A stretch of DNA of 64,000 nucleotides from Archangium lansingense (GTDB lineage Bacteria; Myxococcota; Myxococcia; Myxococcales; Myxococcaceae), in NCBI RefSeq assembly GCF_026626635.1, contig NZ_JAPNKA010000001.1, positions 6,696,001-6,760,000 of the forward strand, written 5' to 3'. The first letter of the stretch is position 1. The number at the start of each line of letters is the position of its first letter. A model generated the notes under the pieces. The model was not told where the DNA came from, made no database searches, and saw nothing but the letters and a program-made list of their open reading frames with translations. A program made the position numbers and the translations under genes. Shown one piece after another: positions 10,166 through 19,445 of this stretch.

Positions 10166-11386
10166 TCAGTTGCTGGTGCCGTAGATCGCATCGCGGACGG
10201 AGACGGTGAAGGCCCCCGCCATGCCTTCGAACGCCGTGTTGGTGAGCGCCACGACTGTCAGGCGGCTCTGCGGATCCACGAACCAGTTGTGGCCGTAGGC
10301 GCCGCCCCACTGGTAGGTCCCCGCGGACTGCGGGCTCCGCGTCTTCGCCGGGTCAACGAGCACCGCGCCGACGAAGCCGAAGCCCCAGCCAGGCCCCTGG
10401 GTCGCGGCCTCCGGGCCCACCTGAGCGGAGCTCAATTGCTCGACGGTGGATGCCGCCAACACCGGCGTGCCGCCCGTTCGCAAAGTCTCCAGGAACTTCA
10501 GGTAGTCACCCGCCGTTCCCACCATGCCCGCCCCGCCGGACGGGAAGACGCGCGGGTTCAAGGCCCGCCCGGGAGCGAAGTGGACCCCGGCGCCGTTGAA
10601 GGCCACGACCTGCTCTTTGCCCATGCGCACCGGCTCCGGCTTTCCGTCCGCGTAGGGCGTCGCGAGCCGGCTCACGTCCTTCACGCTAAACCCAGTGTCC
10701 TTCAGGCCCAGCGGCCCAGTGACGAGCCGCTCGACTACCTTGGGTAGGGGCGCGCCTCCGGCCTTGGCAACGACTGCGCCCAGGACATCCGTCGCCACGG
10801 AGTAGCCCCAGCGCTTCCCGGGCTCGTAGGACAGCGGCACCGAGGCGATCCGGCGAAGGTTCTCATCCAAGGACACCTCGGACTGGTCCAAGCCATCCGA
10901 GACCCCAGCCCGGTGATACGGCCCCTGCTCGGACTCCGTGAAGCCGTAGGTCAGGCCCGCGGTATGGGTCAGCAGCTGGCGCACCGTGATGACGGGCTCG
11001 CGGCCGTCCGCCAGCTTCGGCCGGAAGGTGGGAAGCCACTTCGTGATGGGCTCGTCCAGTGTGAGCTTGTGCTGATCCACCAGCGCCAGCGCCGTCACGG
11101 CCACGATCGGCTTGCTCATGGACGCCAGGCGGAACACCTCGTTCTCCCGCATGGGCCGCCCCGCCTCGCGATCCGACAGGCCCGCGGCGCGCCGGTAGAT
11201 GACCTTGCCGTCCTTCGCGACGACGACGACGGTTCCGACGATGCGCTTCTCCGCGATCGCCTGGTCGATGACCCCGTCCAGACGCGCCGCGAGGGCGCGC
11301 TCCTCGGAGATGGCAGGGGAGGCGGGTATGGCGGGGGCCTGAGCGACGCTGACAGCCACCAGGGCGGTGGCGATGGCAGAATACAT
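10166..11386 (-). CDS. Class C beta-lactamase-like serine hydrolase (esterase/transpeptidase family)
   Basis: This 406-aa protein starts with a short hydrophobic leader (MYSAIATALVAVSVAQA), so it is probably exported to the periplasm. The family's active-site SxxK motif is at S89-M-S-K92, and the second motif appears as Y195-S-V (WGYSVATDVLG), the tyrosine-containing site typical of class C esterases. HTAGLTYG (141-148) and GGAYGHNW near the C-terminus are further family landmarks. Family members hydrolyse beta-lactams, esters or D-amino peptides, and the substrate cannot be read from sequence. The ATG is supported by AGGAG 9 nt upstream. It diverges from the TetR gene at 11462 across 75 bases, so that regulator may control it. 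Confidence 0.9.
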   Translation of the reverse strand: MYSAIATALVAVSVAQAPAIPASPAISEERALAARLDGVIDQAIAEKRIVGTVVVVAKDGKVIYRRAAGLSDREAGRPMRENEVFRLASMSKPIVAVTALALVDQHKLTLDEPITKWLPTFRPKLADGREPVITVRQLLTHTAGLTYGFTESEQGPYHRAGVSDGLDQSEVSLDENLRRIASVPLSYEPGKRWGYSVATDVLGAVVAKAGGAPLPKVVERLVTGPLGLKDTGFSVKDVSRLATPYADGKPEPVRMGKEQVVAFNGAGVHFAPGRALNPRVFPSGGAGMVGTAGDYLKFLETLRTGGTPVLAASTVEQLSSAQVGPEAATQGPGWGFGFVGAVLVDPAKTRSPQSAGTYQWGGAYGHNWFVDPQSRLTVVALTNTAFEGMAGAFTVSVRDAIYGTSN

Positions 11387-11461
11387 GGTGTGGTGCTCCT
11401 GTTTATTGAGTGACCACTACACAAATAAAAAGCCCATCACCCCATTTCAAGAGTGATCGCT

Positions 11462-12112
11462 ATGAAAACCAGCACCACCCCAGAACGGCGTCCGCGCGGG
11501 CGTCCCCGAGGCTTCGACAGCACGAAGGCGCTCGATCAGGCCCTGGAGGTGTTCTGGCGGCAGGGGTACGAGGGCGCATCGATCGCCGACCTCACCGAAG
11601 CGATGGGAATCACCGCGCCCAGCCTCTATGCCGCGTTCGGGTCCAAGGCTGAGCTCTACCGCCAGGTCCTGGAGCGCTACCAGGCTCGGCAAGGCGCCTC
11701 GACGCCTCGCGTGCTCACCGAGGAGCCCACCGCTCGCGGCGCCGTGGAGAAGATCCTGCGGGAGGCCGCCAGGGACTTCTCCAGCCGCAAGCATCCGCCT
11801 GGGTGCATGATCTCGACGGCGGTCCTGACGTGCGCGGAGGAGAACCAGCCGGTCGCCGAGCATGTCGCCGCACTGAGAGCCGGTACGCTGAAAGCGCTCC
11901 GGGCTCGCATCGAGCAGGGCATTGCCGAGGGGGAGCTATCGGCCGGGACGGACGCGGCGGCGCTCGCCCGGTACTTCGGCGCCATCATCCAGGGGATGTC
12001 GGTGCAGGCGCTGGATGGCGCGAGCGAGGCCGAGCTCCTCGCAATCGGGGAGCTCGCGATGCTGGCCTGGGACAAAGTGGCCCAGAAGTCCTCGTCGCCG
12101 CGAGTCAGGTGA
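11462..12112 (+). CDS. TetR/AcrR-family transcriptional regulator
   Basis: This 216-aa protein has a basic N-terminal tail (RRPRGRPRGF) and a TetR helix-turn-helix at about residues 20-65 (LEVFWRQGYEGASIADLTEA, then ITAPSLYAAFGSKAELYRQV). The ligand-binding C-terminal half contains SSRKHPPGCMI, a signature I associate with the TetR C-terminal subgroup that often controls oxidoreductases or efflux. The ATG at 11462 is preferred over an in-frame GTG nine bases upstream. The intergenic region to the divergent hydrolase contains a short inverted repeat AGTGACCACT (11409-11418) that could be part of an operator. Its 3' end overlaps the convergent AraC-type gene by 8 bases. Confidence 0.9.
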   Translation: MKTSTTPERRPRGRPRGFDSTKALDQALEVFWRQGYEGASIADLTEAMGITAPSLYAAFGSKAELYRQVLERYQARQGASTPRVLTEEPTARGAVEKILREAARDFSSRKHPPGCMISTAVLTCAEENQPVAEHVAALRAGTLKALRARIEQGIAEGELSAGTDAAALARYFGAIIQGMSVQALDGASEAELLAIGELAMLAWDKVAQKSSSPRVR

Positions 12113-13118
12113 GCGCGGGGCGGCTGCGCTCGGCGTCGCGCCACCGGGTGGGTGATACGCCCTCCCAGATGTGGAACGCGCGCGTGAACGAGTTCAGCTC
12201 CTCGAAGCCCAACAGGAAGGCGACCTCGCTCGCGTCGAGATCGGTGCTGGCCAGGAGGCGGCGCGAGGTGTCGCGGCGAACGTCGTCGAGCAGTCTCTGG
12301 TAGGAGGTGCCGAGCTCCTCCAGGCGCCGCTGAAGGGTGCGCGGGCTGATGTGCATCTCCCTGGCAACCTTCTGGACGCTGGGGCGCTCTCCGCACATGC
12401 GGCGGCCGAGAGCCGCCCTCACATCGTCGGCCAGCGAGCGCGACGTCAGGCTCTCACTCAAGGCGGCTTCCAGCCCCGGCAGCATCACCGCGAGCAGATC
12501 CGCGTTGTGCGTGACGAAAGAAAGAGCGAGCGCCGTCTCCTCGAGCACGAGGAGATCGAGCGGCGCGTCGAAGCGCACCTCGCACCCGAAGTGCCGCCGC
12601 AGCATCGCCTCGTCGGAGCGGCGCCTCGCCAACTCGACGCGCCGCGGCATGATCGCGCGTCCGGAGCCCCGGCGCGCCAGGGCGAGAAGGGATGCGAATG
12701 TCGCATCGACGAGCATCATGGGGAGCGTTTCTTCGACGTGCACCCAATGGAATCCGATTCTCGCTTCACCGCCCACCGTCTCGACTCCCACGGTTTCCGC
12801 GCAGCAGAGACGCTTGTAGCGCGCGAACTTCTTCAGCGCCTCGCCCAGGTTCGGAGAGTGCAGCGCCGCGAGCGATGCGACATCGAGCTGGTGCGGCAGC
12901 GCCTCGGTGCCCACGCGCAGCGCGAGGTCCCGGCTCCCGCTGACCTCCTCCAGGGCGCGCCAGAAGGAGAAGAACTCGTGGATCGTCAGCCGGGCCTTGG
13001 GTGGTTGGAACCGGGAAGGCAGGACGTCGGCGTGTCGCAACAGGCGAGGCACGTCGACGCCCAACGCCGCGAGGCGGTCGAGCAGCGCGCTCGGTACGGT
13101 AACGAGATCGGCAGGCAC
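12105..13118 (-). CDS. AraC-family regulator with arabinose-binding-like N-terminal domain
   Basis: This 337-aa protein has an N-terminal ligand domain (about 15-205) of the type seen in OruR/ArgR-like AraC regulators (LLRHADVLPSRF, DLALRVGTEALPHQLDVASL). Its C-terminal double helix-turn-helix is at about 235-330: PSVQKVAREMHISPRTLQRR, then ASEVAFLLGFEELNSFTRAF and WEGVSPTRWR. It starts one base after the stop codon of the SDR gene on the same strand, so the two are almost certainly co-transcribed. Regulation of the linked reductase, and response to its substrate, is a likely inference. Confidence 0.92.
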   Translation of the reverse strand: MPADLVTVPSALLDRLAALGVDVPRLLRHADVLPSRFQPPKARLTIHEFFSFWRALEEVSGSRDLALRVGTEALPHQLDVASLAALHSPNLGEALKKFARYKRLCCAETVGVETVGGEARIGFHWVHVEETLPMMLVDATFASLLALARRGSGRAIMPRRVELARRRSDEAMLRRHFGCEVRFDAPLDLLVLEETALALSFVTHNADLLAVMLPGLEAALSESLTSRSLADDVRAALGRRMCGERPSVQKVAREMHISPRTLQRRLEELGTSYQRLLDDVRRDTSRRLLASTDLDASEVAFLLGFEELNSFTRAFHIWEGVSPTRWRDAERSRPALT

Positions 13119-13119
13119 T

Positions 13120-14004
13120 TCAGCTCCTCTTGGACATCAGCATCTTCGCAACAGGTGTCTCAGAGAAGTCGATCATGCCATCGAAGTCGGTGGACAGGCT
13201 GAGCGCCTTCCACTTCGCGTCCTCATCCGCCCGCGCGGTGGCGGCGGTGCCGGCGACGAACACGGCGTCGGAGCCGATGAGGAGGCGGAGCGGCGGCTGC
13301 TTCTCCGCCGCCACCCGGAGGATGGCCTGAGCGACCTTGGTGGGATCGCCCCGCGTGATGTCGGAGTTTCCGCGGTGGGCCTGGGCGAATGCGCCAACGG
13401 TCGGCTGGTAGTCGCGCTGGATGTCATCCACCCGCATCGAGGCGCCCGCCCAGTCGGTACGCATGCCGCCGGGCTCGACGACGGTCACGCGAATGCCGAG
13501 GGGGCCGACCTCCTTCGCAAGGACCTCGGAGAACCCCCCGACGGCCCACTTCGCGGACTGGTACGCCGCCAGACCCGGGGTGGAGACACGCCCACCGACG
13601 GAGGAGATCTGGATGATGTGGCCGTCGCGTTGCGCACGCAGGACGGGTAGGGCTGCGCGCGTCACGTTCACGACACCGAAGAAGTTCGTCTCGAACTGCG
13701 CGCGGAAGTCATCCTCTGCCACGTCCTCGATCGAGTTGACGTTCGCGTAGCCAGCGTTGTTGACGACGACATCGAGCCGGCCAAAGGCGGAGGTCGCAAC
13801 GGCCACGGCCGCGCGCACGGCGGCGGGATTCGTTACATCGAGCGCGACTGCTCGCACCTGATCGCCGTACTGGGCAACGAGCTCTTGGAGATCCTCGGGC
13901 TTGCGCGCCGTGGCCACGAGGCGGTGGCCAGCAGCAAGTACGGCCTTCGCGAGATCGCGGCCGAGGCCGCGCGAGCTTCCAGTGATGAACCAGACCTTCG
14001 ACAT
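13120..14004 (-). CDS. Short-chain dehydrogenase/reductase
   Basis: This 294-aa classical SDR has the cofactor motif TGSSRGLG (8-15), the NNAG motif (82-85), catalytic Ser135 (ISS) and the YxxxK pair Tyr148/Lys152 (AYQSAK). ARK at 33-35, after the second strand, favours NADP(H), although this is not decisive. The sequence resembles the group often annotated as oxidoreductases acting on small carbonyls or steroids, and the substrate is unknown. It is the first gene of a two-gene unit with the AraC regulator. An intergenic gap of 244 bases upstream separates it from the divergent methyltransferase gene; I see no clear promoter there. Confidence 0.93.
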   Translation of the reverse strand: MSKVWFITGSSRGLGRDLAKAVLAAGHRLVATARKPEDLQELVAQYGDQVRAVALDVTNPAAVRAAVAVATSAFGRLDVVVNNAGYANVNSIEDVAEDDFRAQFETNFFGVVNVTRAALPVLRAQRDGHIIQISSVGGRVSTPGLAAYQSAKWAVGGFSEVLAKEVGPLGIRVTVVEPGGMRTDWAGASMRVDDIQRDYQPTVGAFAQAHRGNSDITRGDPTKVAQAILRVAAEKQPPLRLLIGSDAVFVAGTAATARADEDAKWKALSLSTDFDGMIDFSETPVAKMLMSKRS

Positions 14005-14248
14005 GGGAACCTTCCTTTGTGGAGCGGAGCTTCGGTCCCATCAGTAACGGGACAGGCCTGGGCGGAGCGAATCCGATCGCGCCAGAAAATCATCGAATCG
14101 CGCCATGGAGCCCCACGGAAAAGCGTGCCGCTCGAATAGGGTGCCCTCTACTCCGTCCGACGCTTCACGCGCCTGGTTGCATGGCTGCGGATGCGGCTAC
14201 ACGCCGTCGGCCTGTGAGAGCGACAAGTAACTCTCCTATACTTCAGAG

Positions 14249-15097
14249 ATGACATCCCAGAGACCGCCGCAGCCGACCTGGTGGGCCGAGCGCTTCGCCA
14301 TCATCCGCCGGTACGACGAGATGGAGTCCCGCCTCACGGCCTCCGTCAGCGAGCGGATGCTCGACCTGGCCTGCCTTCGGCCGGGAATGAGGGTGCTCGA
14401 TGTGGCGTCGGGGATGGGCGAGCCTTCCCTCCGTGCCGCGCAACGGGTGGGCCCCCCTGGCTTCGTGCTGGGAACGGACCTGTCCGACGGCATGCTGGAG
14501 GCGGCACGGGAGAAGGCACAAGCCCAGGCCCTCTCGAACATCGAGTTCCGCGTCGCGGATGCGGAGTCGCTCGAGGTGCCGGAGCAGTCCTTCGATGCAG
14601 CGACCGTGCGCTGGGGGTTGATGTACATGCCCCGGCCCGATCGGGCGCTGGAGCGGCTCTGGCAGGCGCTTCGTCCTTCCGGACTCATGGTGTGCGCATG
14701 CTGGGCGGGGCCCGAGCAGGTCGAGTACGCGACACTTCCGCGCAAGGCCGTGGTTCGCTTCCGTCCGCTTCCCCCCGTCGAGCCCGATGCTCCGAGCGTG
14801 TTCCGCTTCTCCGACCCCGAGCAGCTGCGCACGCTGTTGACGCGCAGCGGGTTCACGATGGAGCACGTCGAGTCCATGCACGTCCCTGTGATGGAAGCAG
14901 CAGATGGGGCGGGAGTCGTGCGCTGGATCTACGAGCTCGGGGGGCCCGTGGCGAAGCTCGTGAAGGAGCTGTCGCCGGAGGAGCAGCGCGCATGGGAGGA
15001 GGAGGTCGCCCGCGAGAGCGAGCGCTATCGGACTGGCGGGAAGGTCCTGCTCGGCGGAGTGACGTGGCTCGTCGTGGCGAGGAAGGTCGGGGTTTGA
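14249..15097 (+). CDS. Class I SAM-dependent methyltransferase (UbiE/Methyltransf_11 type)
   Basis: This 282-aa cytosolic protein has the glycine-rich SAM motif I VLDVASGMG (49-57), the acidic end of strand 2 (GTDLSDGMLEAA) and motif II/post-II (FRVADAESLEVPEQSFDAA, then LMYMPRPDRALERLWQALRP). The pattern is that of small-molecule or quinone methyltransferases. The substrate cannot be inferred, since no biosynthetic neighbour fits. It stands alone between divergent and parallel unrelated genes. Confidence 0.9.
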   Translation: MTSQRPPQPTWWAERFAIIRRYDEMESRLTASVSERMLDLACLRPGMRVLDVASGMGEPSLRAAQRVGPPGFVLGTDLSDGMLEAAREKAQAQALSNIEFRVADAESLEVPEQSFDAATVRWGLMYMPRPDRALERLWQALRPSGLMVCACWAGPEQVEYATLPRKAVVRFRPLPPVEPDAPSVFRFSDPEQLRTLLTRSGFTMEHVESMHVPVMEAADGAGVVRWIYELGGPVAKLVKELSPEEQRAWEEEVARESERYRTGGKVLLGGVTWLVVARKVGV

Positions 15098-15207
15098 AAA
15101 CACCTGTTACCCCTGATGCGCTCGCTGGCGAACGCGTCTGAGAGATCCCCCTACCCAGGGTCCTCAGATTCCGCTCTGGTGGCTGCTGACGGGAGGTGAG
15201 CTCTCCG

Positions 15208-17427
15208 ATGCGCCGGGAACGGGTACGACGCTGGTTGCTTCTCACCGGGTTGGTTGTCCTGACCGGAGTGGCCATCGTGTTTGGGAGCGACCTCTTCGAG
15301 GGGCACGCTCGGGATACGCTCACCCCGGAGGAGCGGGAGTGGTTCGATCGCCATGCCGACAGCCTCGTGGTCGGGAGCTACCTCAACGCCCCCTTGTCGT
15401 TCATCAACGGCAAAGGCGAGTTGAGCGGCATCGCCGTGGAATATCTCCGGCTGTTGGAGGGGAAGTTGGGCGTCGAGTTTCGCAGGGCTTCTCCCACCAG
15501 CGTCAGCGAGCTGCTCCAGGACATGCGCGCGGGACGGGTGGATCTGGCAAGCGGGCTGACCCGAACCCCCGAGCGCTTGGACTACCTCCTCTTCTCCGAG
15601 CCGTACGTCCGCATTCCCAACCTCATCGTTGTACGCCAGGGCACGTGGGAGATGCTCACCCTCGAGGAGATGCAGGGGTTGAGGATCTCGGTCGGCGAGA
15701 ACTTCGGAGCCCATGAGTATCTGAAGCGCACCCATCCCGAGCTTCAGCTCGTCCCCGTTCCCAATGATCTCGAGGGACTGTTGCGCCTGTCGACCGGCGA
15801 GGTCGACGTGATGATCATGCATGTCGCGTCCCTGTCCTTCCACATCACCCAGGAGAACCTGACGAACCTCCATGTGGCGGGAAGAATCCCTTACGAATAC
15901 GAGCTGTCGATCGCGGTCCGGAAGGATCAGCCGATCCTGCAGCGCATCGTCCAGAAAGGACTGGACCAGATAACGGAGAAGGAAAAGGAGAGCATCTGGA
16001 GGCGCTGGGTCTACGCGAGGGAGCCACCGTTCTACCTCGACCCCCTCTTCTGGCGGGTGGTGGCGATCCTGATCGTGGGCGTGGGTGTGGTGGTGGGGAC
16101 GGTCATCACCTGGAACAAGGCGCTGAAGCGGCAGGTGCAGGCGCGGACCCACGAGCTCGCGGAGGCGCATCGGAACGTCTCGTTCCTCGCGGAGGCCAGC
16201 ATCATCCTCTCCGAGACGCTCGATTACAGTGAGACGCTGTCCCGGCTGGGTGACCTGTGCGTGCGCCACTTCGCGGACTGGTGCGTCATTGACGTGGTGA
16301 CAGAGGGGAGGGTCCGCCGGCTCGCGGGGGCTCATCTCAGCCCGGCGAAGCGGCCCCTGCTCGACATTCTCGCCGAACGCTACCCAGCTCAAGAGGGAAG
16401 CCCCAGTCCGGCCGGCGAGGTGCTTCGAACCCACCAGCCCCAGCTCTACCCCGAGCTGTCAGAGGAGGAAATCCGGTCCACGTGTGTGAGCGAGGAACAT
16501 GCGCAACTCATCATCGCGCTCGGAACCCGAAGCGCCATCTCGGTGCCCCTCATCTCGCGAGGACACATGCTCGGGGTGCTCACCCTGGGATCCGGACCCC
16601 TTGGGAGGCGCTATGGGAGGAGGGAGCTCGAGCTGGCCCAGGAGGTGGCTCGACACGCCACCGTCGCGTACGACAATGCCAGGCTGTATCAGCAAGCCCA
16701 GGAGGCCATTCGAATCCGAGATGCCTTCCTCATGGTCGCCGCCCATGAGCTTCGCACGCCCCTGACGTCCCTGAAGCTCCGCATCTCGATTCTGCAACGG
16801 CTGGCCCATGAAGCCCCAGAGCAGCAGGTTCGCACCGACTCCCTCCTGCGCGAGCTGCCCCGCATTCAAGCCCAGGCCGATCGACTTCGCACACTCATCG
16901 AGCAGCTCCTCGATGCCTCGTGCATCGGCTCGGGGCGTTTCGAGCTGATGCGGGAGGAGTTTGACCTCTGCCAGTTGGTGCAGGACGTGGTGGATGACCT
17001 GCGCGATCAACTGTCGCGCAGCGGCTCCCAGTTGGAGCTTCGGACCGGGTGCCCTGCCATGGGAAGGTGGGATCGGCTTCGCTTGGAGCAGGTCGTCACC
17101 AACCTGCTCGCGAATGCCATCAAGTTCGGAGAGGGAAAGCCGCTGGAGGTCCGGGTGGAGCCCGGGCCGGACACGGTGCGGATCGTCATCCGGGACCAGG
17201 GCATCGGTTTCCCGATCGAGGCCAAGGCACGTATCTTCGAGAAGTTCGAGCGGGCGGTCTCCGAGCGTCACTACGGCGGGCTCGGGCTCGGGCTCTTCAT
17301 TACCCGGCAGATCGTCGAGGCCCACGGCGGCACCATCCTGGTCGAGAGCACTCCCGGGGAGGGCTCGACCTTCACGGTGGTGCTCCCATATGGCGAGGCG
17401 CTTGCGGCCACTCCGCCATCCGCATGA
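15208..17427 (+). CDS. Sensor histidine kinase with periplasmic solute-binding domain and GAF domain
   Basis: This protein has 739 aa from the ATG at 15208, chosen because AGGTGAG lies 7 nt upstream; an in-frame GTG at 15196 overlaps that site. Order: membrane segment (about 10-28); family 3 solute-binding domain (about 45-270, with PERLDYLLFSEPYV and EVDVMIMHVASL); second membrane segment (about 282-302); GAF-like domain (about 320-495); HisKA with His513 in HELRTP; HATPase with N box (NLLANAIKFGEG), G1 (DQGIGFP) and G2 (GLGLGLFI). The periplasmic domain probably senses an amino acid or similar small ligand. No receiver domain or response regulator is adjacent, so the partner is unlinked. 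Confidence 0.94.
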   Translation: MRRERVRRWLLLTGLVVLTGVAIVFGSDLFEGHARDTLTPEEREWFDRHADSLVVGSYLNAPLSFINGKGELSGIAVEYLRLLEGKLGVEFRRASPTSVSELLQDMRAGRVDLASGLTRTPERLDYLLFSEPYVRIPNLIVVRQGTWEMLTLEEMQGLRISVGENFGAHEYLKRTHPELQLVPVPNDLEGLLRLSTGEVDVMIMHVASLSFHITQENLTNLHVAGRIPYEYELSIAVRKDQPILQRIVQKGLDQITEKEKESIWRRWVYAREPPFYLDPLFWRVVAILIVGVGVVVGTVITWNKALKRQVQARTHELAEAHRNVSFLAEASIILSETLDYSETLSRLGDLCVRHFADWCVIDVVTEGRVRRLAGAHLSPAKRPLLDILAERYPAQEGSPSPAGEVLRTHQPQLYPELSEEEIRSTCVSEEHAQLIIALGTRSAISVPLISRGHMLGVLTLGSGPLGRRYGRRELELAQEVARHATVAYDNARLYQQAQEAIRIRDAFLMVAAHELRTPLTSLKLRISILQRLAHEAPEQQVRTDSLLRELPRIQAQADRLRTLIEQLLDASCIGSGRFELMREEFDLCQLVQDVVDDLRDQLSRSGSQLELRTGCPAMGRWDRLRLEQVVTNLLANAIKFGEGKPLEVRVEPGPDTVRIVIRDQGIGFPIEAKARIFEKFERAVSERHYGGLGLGLFITRQIVEAHGGTILVESTPGEGSTFTVVLPYGEALAATPPSA

Positions 17428-17451
17428 CTCACGGACAAGGCGGTCACCCCG

Positions 17452-18099
17452 TCACTGCAGCAAGAACGTGTTCGACGTGCCCACGTGGCCGGCGATGTCG
17501 GTGACGCGGATGGCCATGTCCGACTGGACGGAGTCGACCACGACCTGTTGCGTGAGCACCCCGTCCACGAAGGGCTCGCTCACGCGCGGGCCAACGGTGC
17601 TGCCAGCCCCTGTCTCCAGACGCACGTTGCCGCGGAACGCCGCCGCGTTGGCGCCGGTCGCGCGCACCGTCACCGTGAAGGGCACCAGGCGCCGTTGCGG
17701 GCCGATGGGGTCGATGCTGTAGCTCTCCGGCCACTCTCCCTCGACGACGGTAAGGCCGCCCGTGCGCACGGCGGTGCGGCCGTCCCCGAGGGTCACCTTC
17801 ACGTCGTAGCTGCCGGGCGCGAGCATCGACGGAACGCGGGTGGAGATGACGCCCTCGGGCGAGACGGCGAGCGTGGGCACATCGAGCGGCCCGATGCGCA
17901 CCGACACCTGGGTGTCCACCTCGATGGTTCCTTCGTTGTAGTCGACCGTCGCGGGAAGGATCAGCTCGGCGTCGAGGGCAAGCGCCGTGGCCTCGCTCGC
18001 GCGCATCTCCGACGGAGAGACCGAGTGGATGACCGGCTCCGGCCAGTCCTGGCAGGCCATGAGCAAGACCAGCGGGGCGATGGAGACGAGCTTCCTCAT
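17452..18099 (-). CDS. Lipoprotein with predicted beta-sandwich repeats
   Basis: This 215-aa protein has a lipobox signal (VLLMAC, lipidated Cys at about 16) followed by Asp/Trp/Pro. The body reads like IPT/TIG-type or other extracellular beta-sandwich modules: IHSVSPSEM, DVPTLAVSPEGVISTRVPSM, LAPGSYDVKVTLGDGRTAVR. These hint at two or three tandem modules. Its ATG overlaps the stop codon of the upstream outer-membrane gene in an ATGA arrangement, so the two are translationally coupled. A surface or periplasmic structural role is likely; no enzyme motif is seen. Confidence 0.85.
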   Translation of the reverse strand: MRKLVSIAPLVLLMACQDWPEPVIHSVSPSEMRASEATALALDAELILPATVDYNEGTIEVDTQVSVRIGPLDVPTLAVSPEGVISTRVPSMLAPGSYDVKVTLGDGRTAVRTGGLTVVEGEWPESYSIDPIGPQRRLVPFTVTVRATGANAAAFRGNVRLETGAGSTVGPRVSEPFVDGVLTQQVVVDSVQSDMAIRVTDIAGHVGTSNTFLLQ

Positions 18100-18782
18100 G
18101 GCAGCTGATACCTCACGCCCAGGAGCCCCTGCACACCAATGGAGCGCCCGGTGACAAAGGGGATGTACGCCTCTCCGAGCCCCACTCGCCCGTCGAGGAA
18201 TGGCTCGATCGCTCCGAACGGAAAGCGCAGCTGGGCCCCCGCGAGCAGCTCCCAGCCAATCGACGAGCGCACGGAGCTCTCGGAGAAGTCGCTCGAGAGG
18301 TGGTGCAGCGCCAGTTGCGGCCCCACGCCAGCGCGCACGTCCACGCCGAAGTGTTTCATCCGCACGAGGTTCATCCGCCCGACCGCGAGGAGTGGGAAGG
18401 AGTGCAGGGCGGAGACCCCCACGCCGGCTCCGGGGACGTTCGCGCGGAAGCGCGACAGCCGCCAGCCGAGCTCCACGTCGAAGGAGAAGCGACCCCAGCC
18501 GGGCGGCGTCAGGGTCAGCTGCGCCGAGCCCTGGGGGCCGCGGTTGAAGCCACCGCCGTAGAACGCGCCACCCGCGAGCGCGAGGGAGTATCGCATCTCC
18601 TCCGCGGGCTTCGTCGCGGCCGGTTGAGTCCCGGTGCGCGAAGGCGCTGCCGGCGGGGGCTCGGGGCTCGCCTCCCGCGGAGGAGCCTTCGGCTTCTTGC
18701 GGGAGGTTCCGCGGGTGGAACCCTCGGGAGCAGCCACGGCTGCGGTAGAGCAGAGCAGGAAGAGGAGGGCGAGCCAACGCAT
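18096..18782 (-). CDS. Predicted outer-membrane beta-barrel protein
   Basis: This 228-aa protein has a clear signal peptide (MRWLALLFLLCSTAAVAA), then a 40-residue Pro/Ala/Lys-rich linker, and then alternating hydrophobic strands with aromatic ends (YSLALAGGAFYGGGFNRGPQ, FSFDVELGWRLSRFR, GVQGLLGVRYQLP). The length suits an eight-stranded barrel. It is the first gene of a two-gene unit with the lipoprotein at 17452. A small outer-membrane protein with a lipoprotein partner is a common myxobacterial layout, and the specific function is unknown. Confidence 0.85.
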   Translation of the reverse strand: MRWLALLFLLCSTAAVAAPEGSTRGTSRKKPKAPPREASPEPPPAAPSRTGTQPAATKPAEEMRYSLALAGGAFYGGGFNRGPQGSAQLTLTPPGWGRFSFDVELGWRLSRFRANVPGAGVGVSALHSFPLLAVGRMNLVRMKHFGVDVRAGVGPQLALHHLSSDFSESSVRSSIGWELLAGAQLRFPFGAIEPFLDGRVGLGEAYIPFVTGRSIGVQGLLGVRYQLP

Positions 18783-18922
18783 GGAGTGGGCGAAGACAAT
18801 CCCAGCCGGCGGCAGTTGTCGAGCCCCTTCACAGAGATCCTGCGTCCTACACGTTGCTCATTTCGACTGCCTCCGCCCGGCATCATACCGGAGGGAGGCC
18901 GTGACGTCTGTCTTGCCCCTGC

Positions 18923-19306
18923 TCAGGGGATGCTGGGCGGGAAGGTGTGTGTCCCGTCCGGGTTCAACGGCAGCTTCGTGACGCCTCGCACGGCCTGGAG
19001 GGGGAGGGGGCCGTAGAGGTGAGGGAAGAGGCCGGGGCGGGAGCCGCGGGCAGGCGGTTCCCAGCGCAGGGCGTCGCCGAGCGCGGCGACGTCGACCTCG
19101 ACCAGGAAGAGGTCCAGCTCTCCGGCGCGGTGCCTGGCGGCGCTGGTGCGCACCTGCGCGGCGGTGGAGAAATGGAGGAAGCCGTCACGCGTGTCGTCGG
19201 CGCTGCCTCGGTACTCGCCCACGGATTGGGCCGCACGCCAATCCTCGCCACGCACCAGGGTGTAGATGGTGGTGACGGCTTCAGGCGGGCGGTCTTGGTC
19301 GCTCAT
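18923..19306 (-). CDS. DUF952 family protein
   Basis: This 127-aa cytosolic protein starts MSDQDRPPEA and continues with the family's core: TIYTLVRGEDWRAAQ, DGFLHFSTAAQV, LDLFLVEVDVAALGDALRWE and FPHLYGPLP. DUF952 proteins are conserved in bacteria and plants; the fold is related to ADP-ribosyltransferase-like proteins and no activity is established that I can cite. The frame is open upstream, but the ATG at 19306 is where similarity begins. It is preceded by a terminator hairpin belonging to the next gene, so it probably has its own promoter. Confidence 0.88.
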   Translation of the reverse strand: MSDQDRPPEAVTTIYTLVRGEDWRAAQSVGEYRGSADDTRDGFLHFSTAAQVRTSAARHRAGELDLFLVEVDVAALGDALRWEPPARGSRPGLFPHLYGPLPLQAVRGVTKLPLNPDGTHTFPPSIP

Positions 19307-19383
19307 GCGGGCATCATGCCATGCCTCCTCGCGCGGCCCAGGGCACGGGCGTGCTCGGAAGGTTCGGCGGGTGAAGCACAGCG

Positions 19384-19409
19384 GCCCGCCCTGAAAGCTC
19401 AGGGCGGGC
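19384..19409 (-). terminator. Hairpin terminator after the Cys-rich lipoprotein
   Basis: An 11-bp perfect stem (GCCCGCCCTGA at 19384-19394, complement at 19399-19409) with a 4-nt loop lies 37 bases past the stop of the leftward lipoprotein gene. No U-tract follows on the minus strand, so termination efficiency is uncertain. Confidence 0.5.
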
Positions 19410-19445
19410 TGCCGCATTGACAGAACGAGAGGTGTTACCTCGGCT

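Noticed and set aside
11409-11418. AGTGACCACT inverted repeat as a TetR operator
   Set aside because: Arms of only 4 bases with a 2-base centre are too short to claim; kept only as a remark in the regulator entry.
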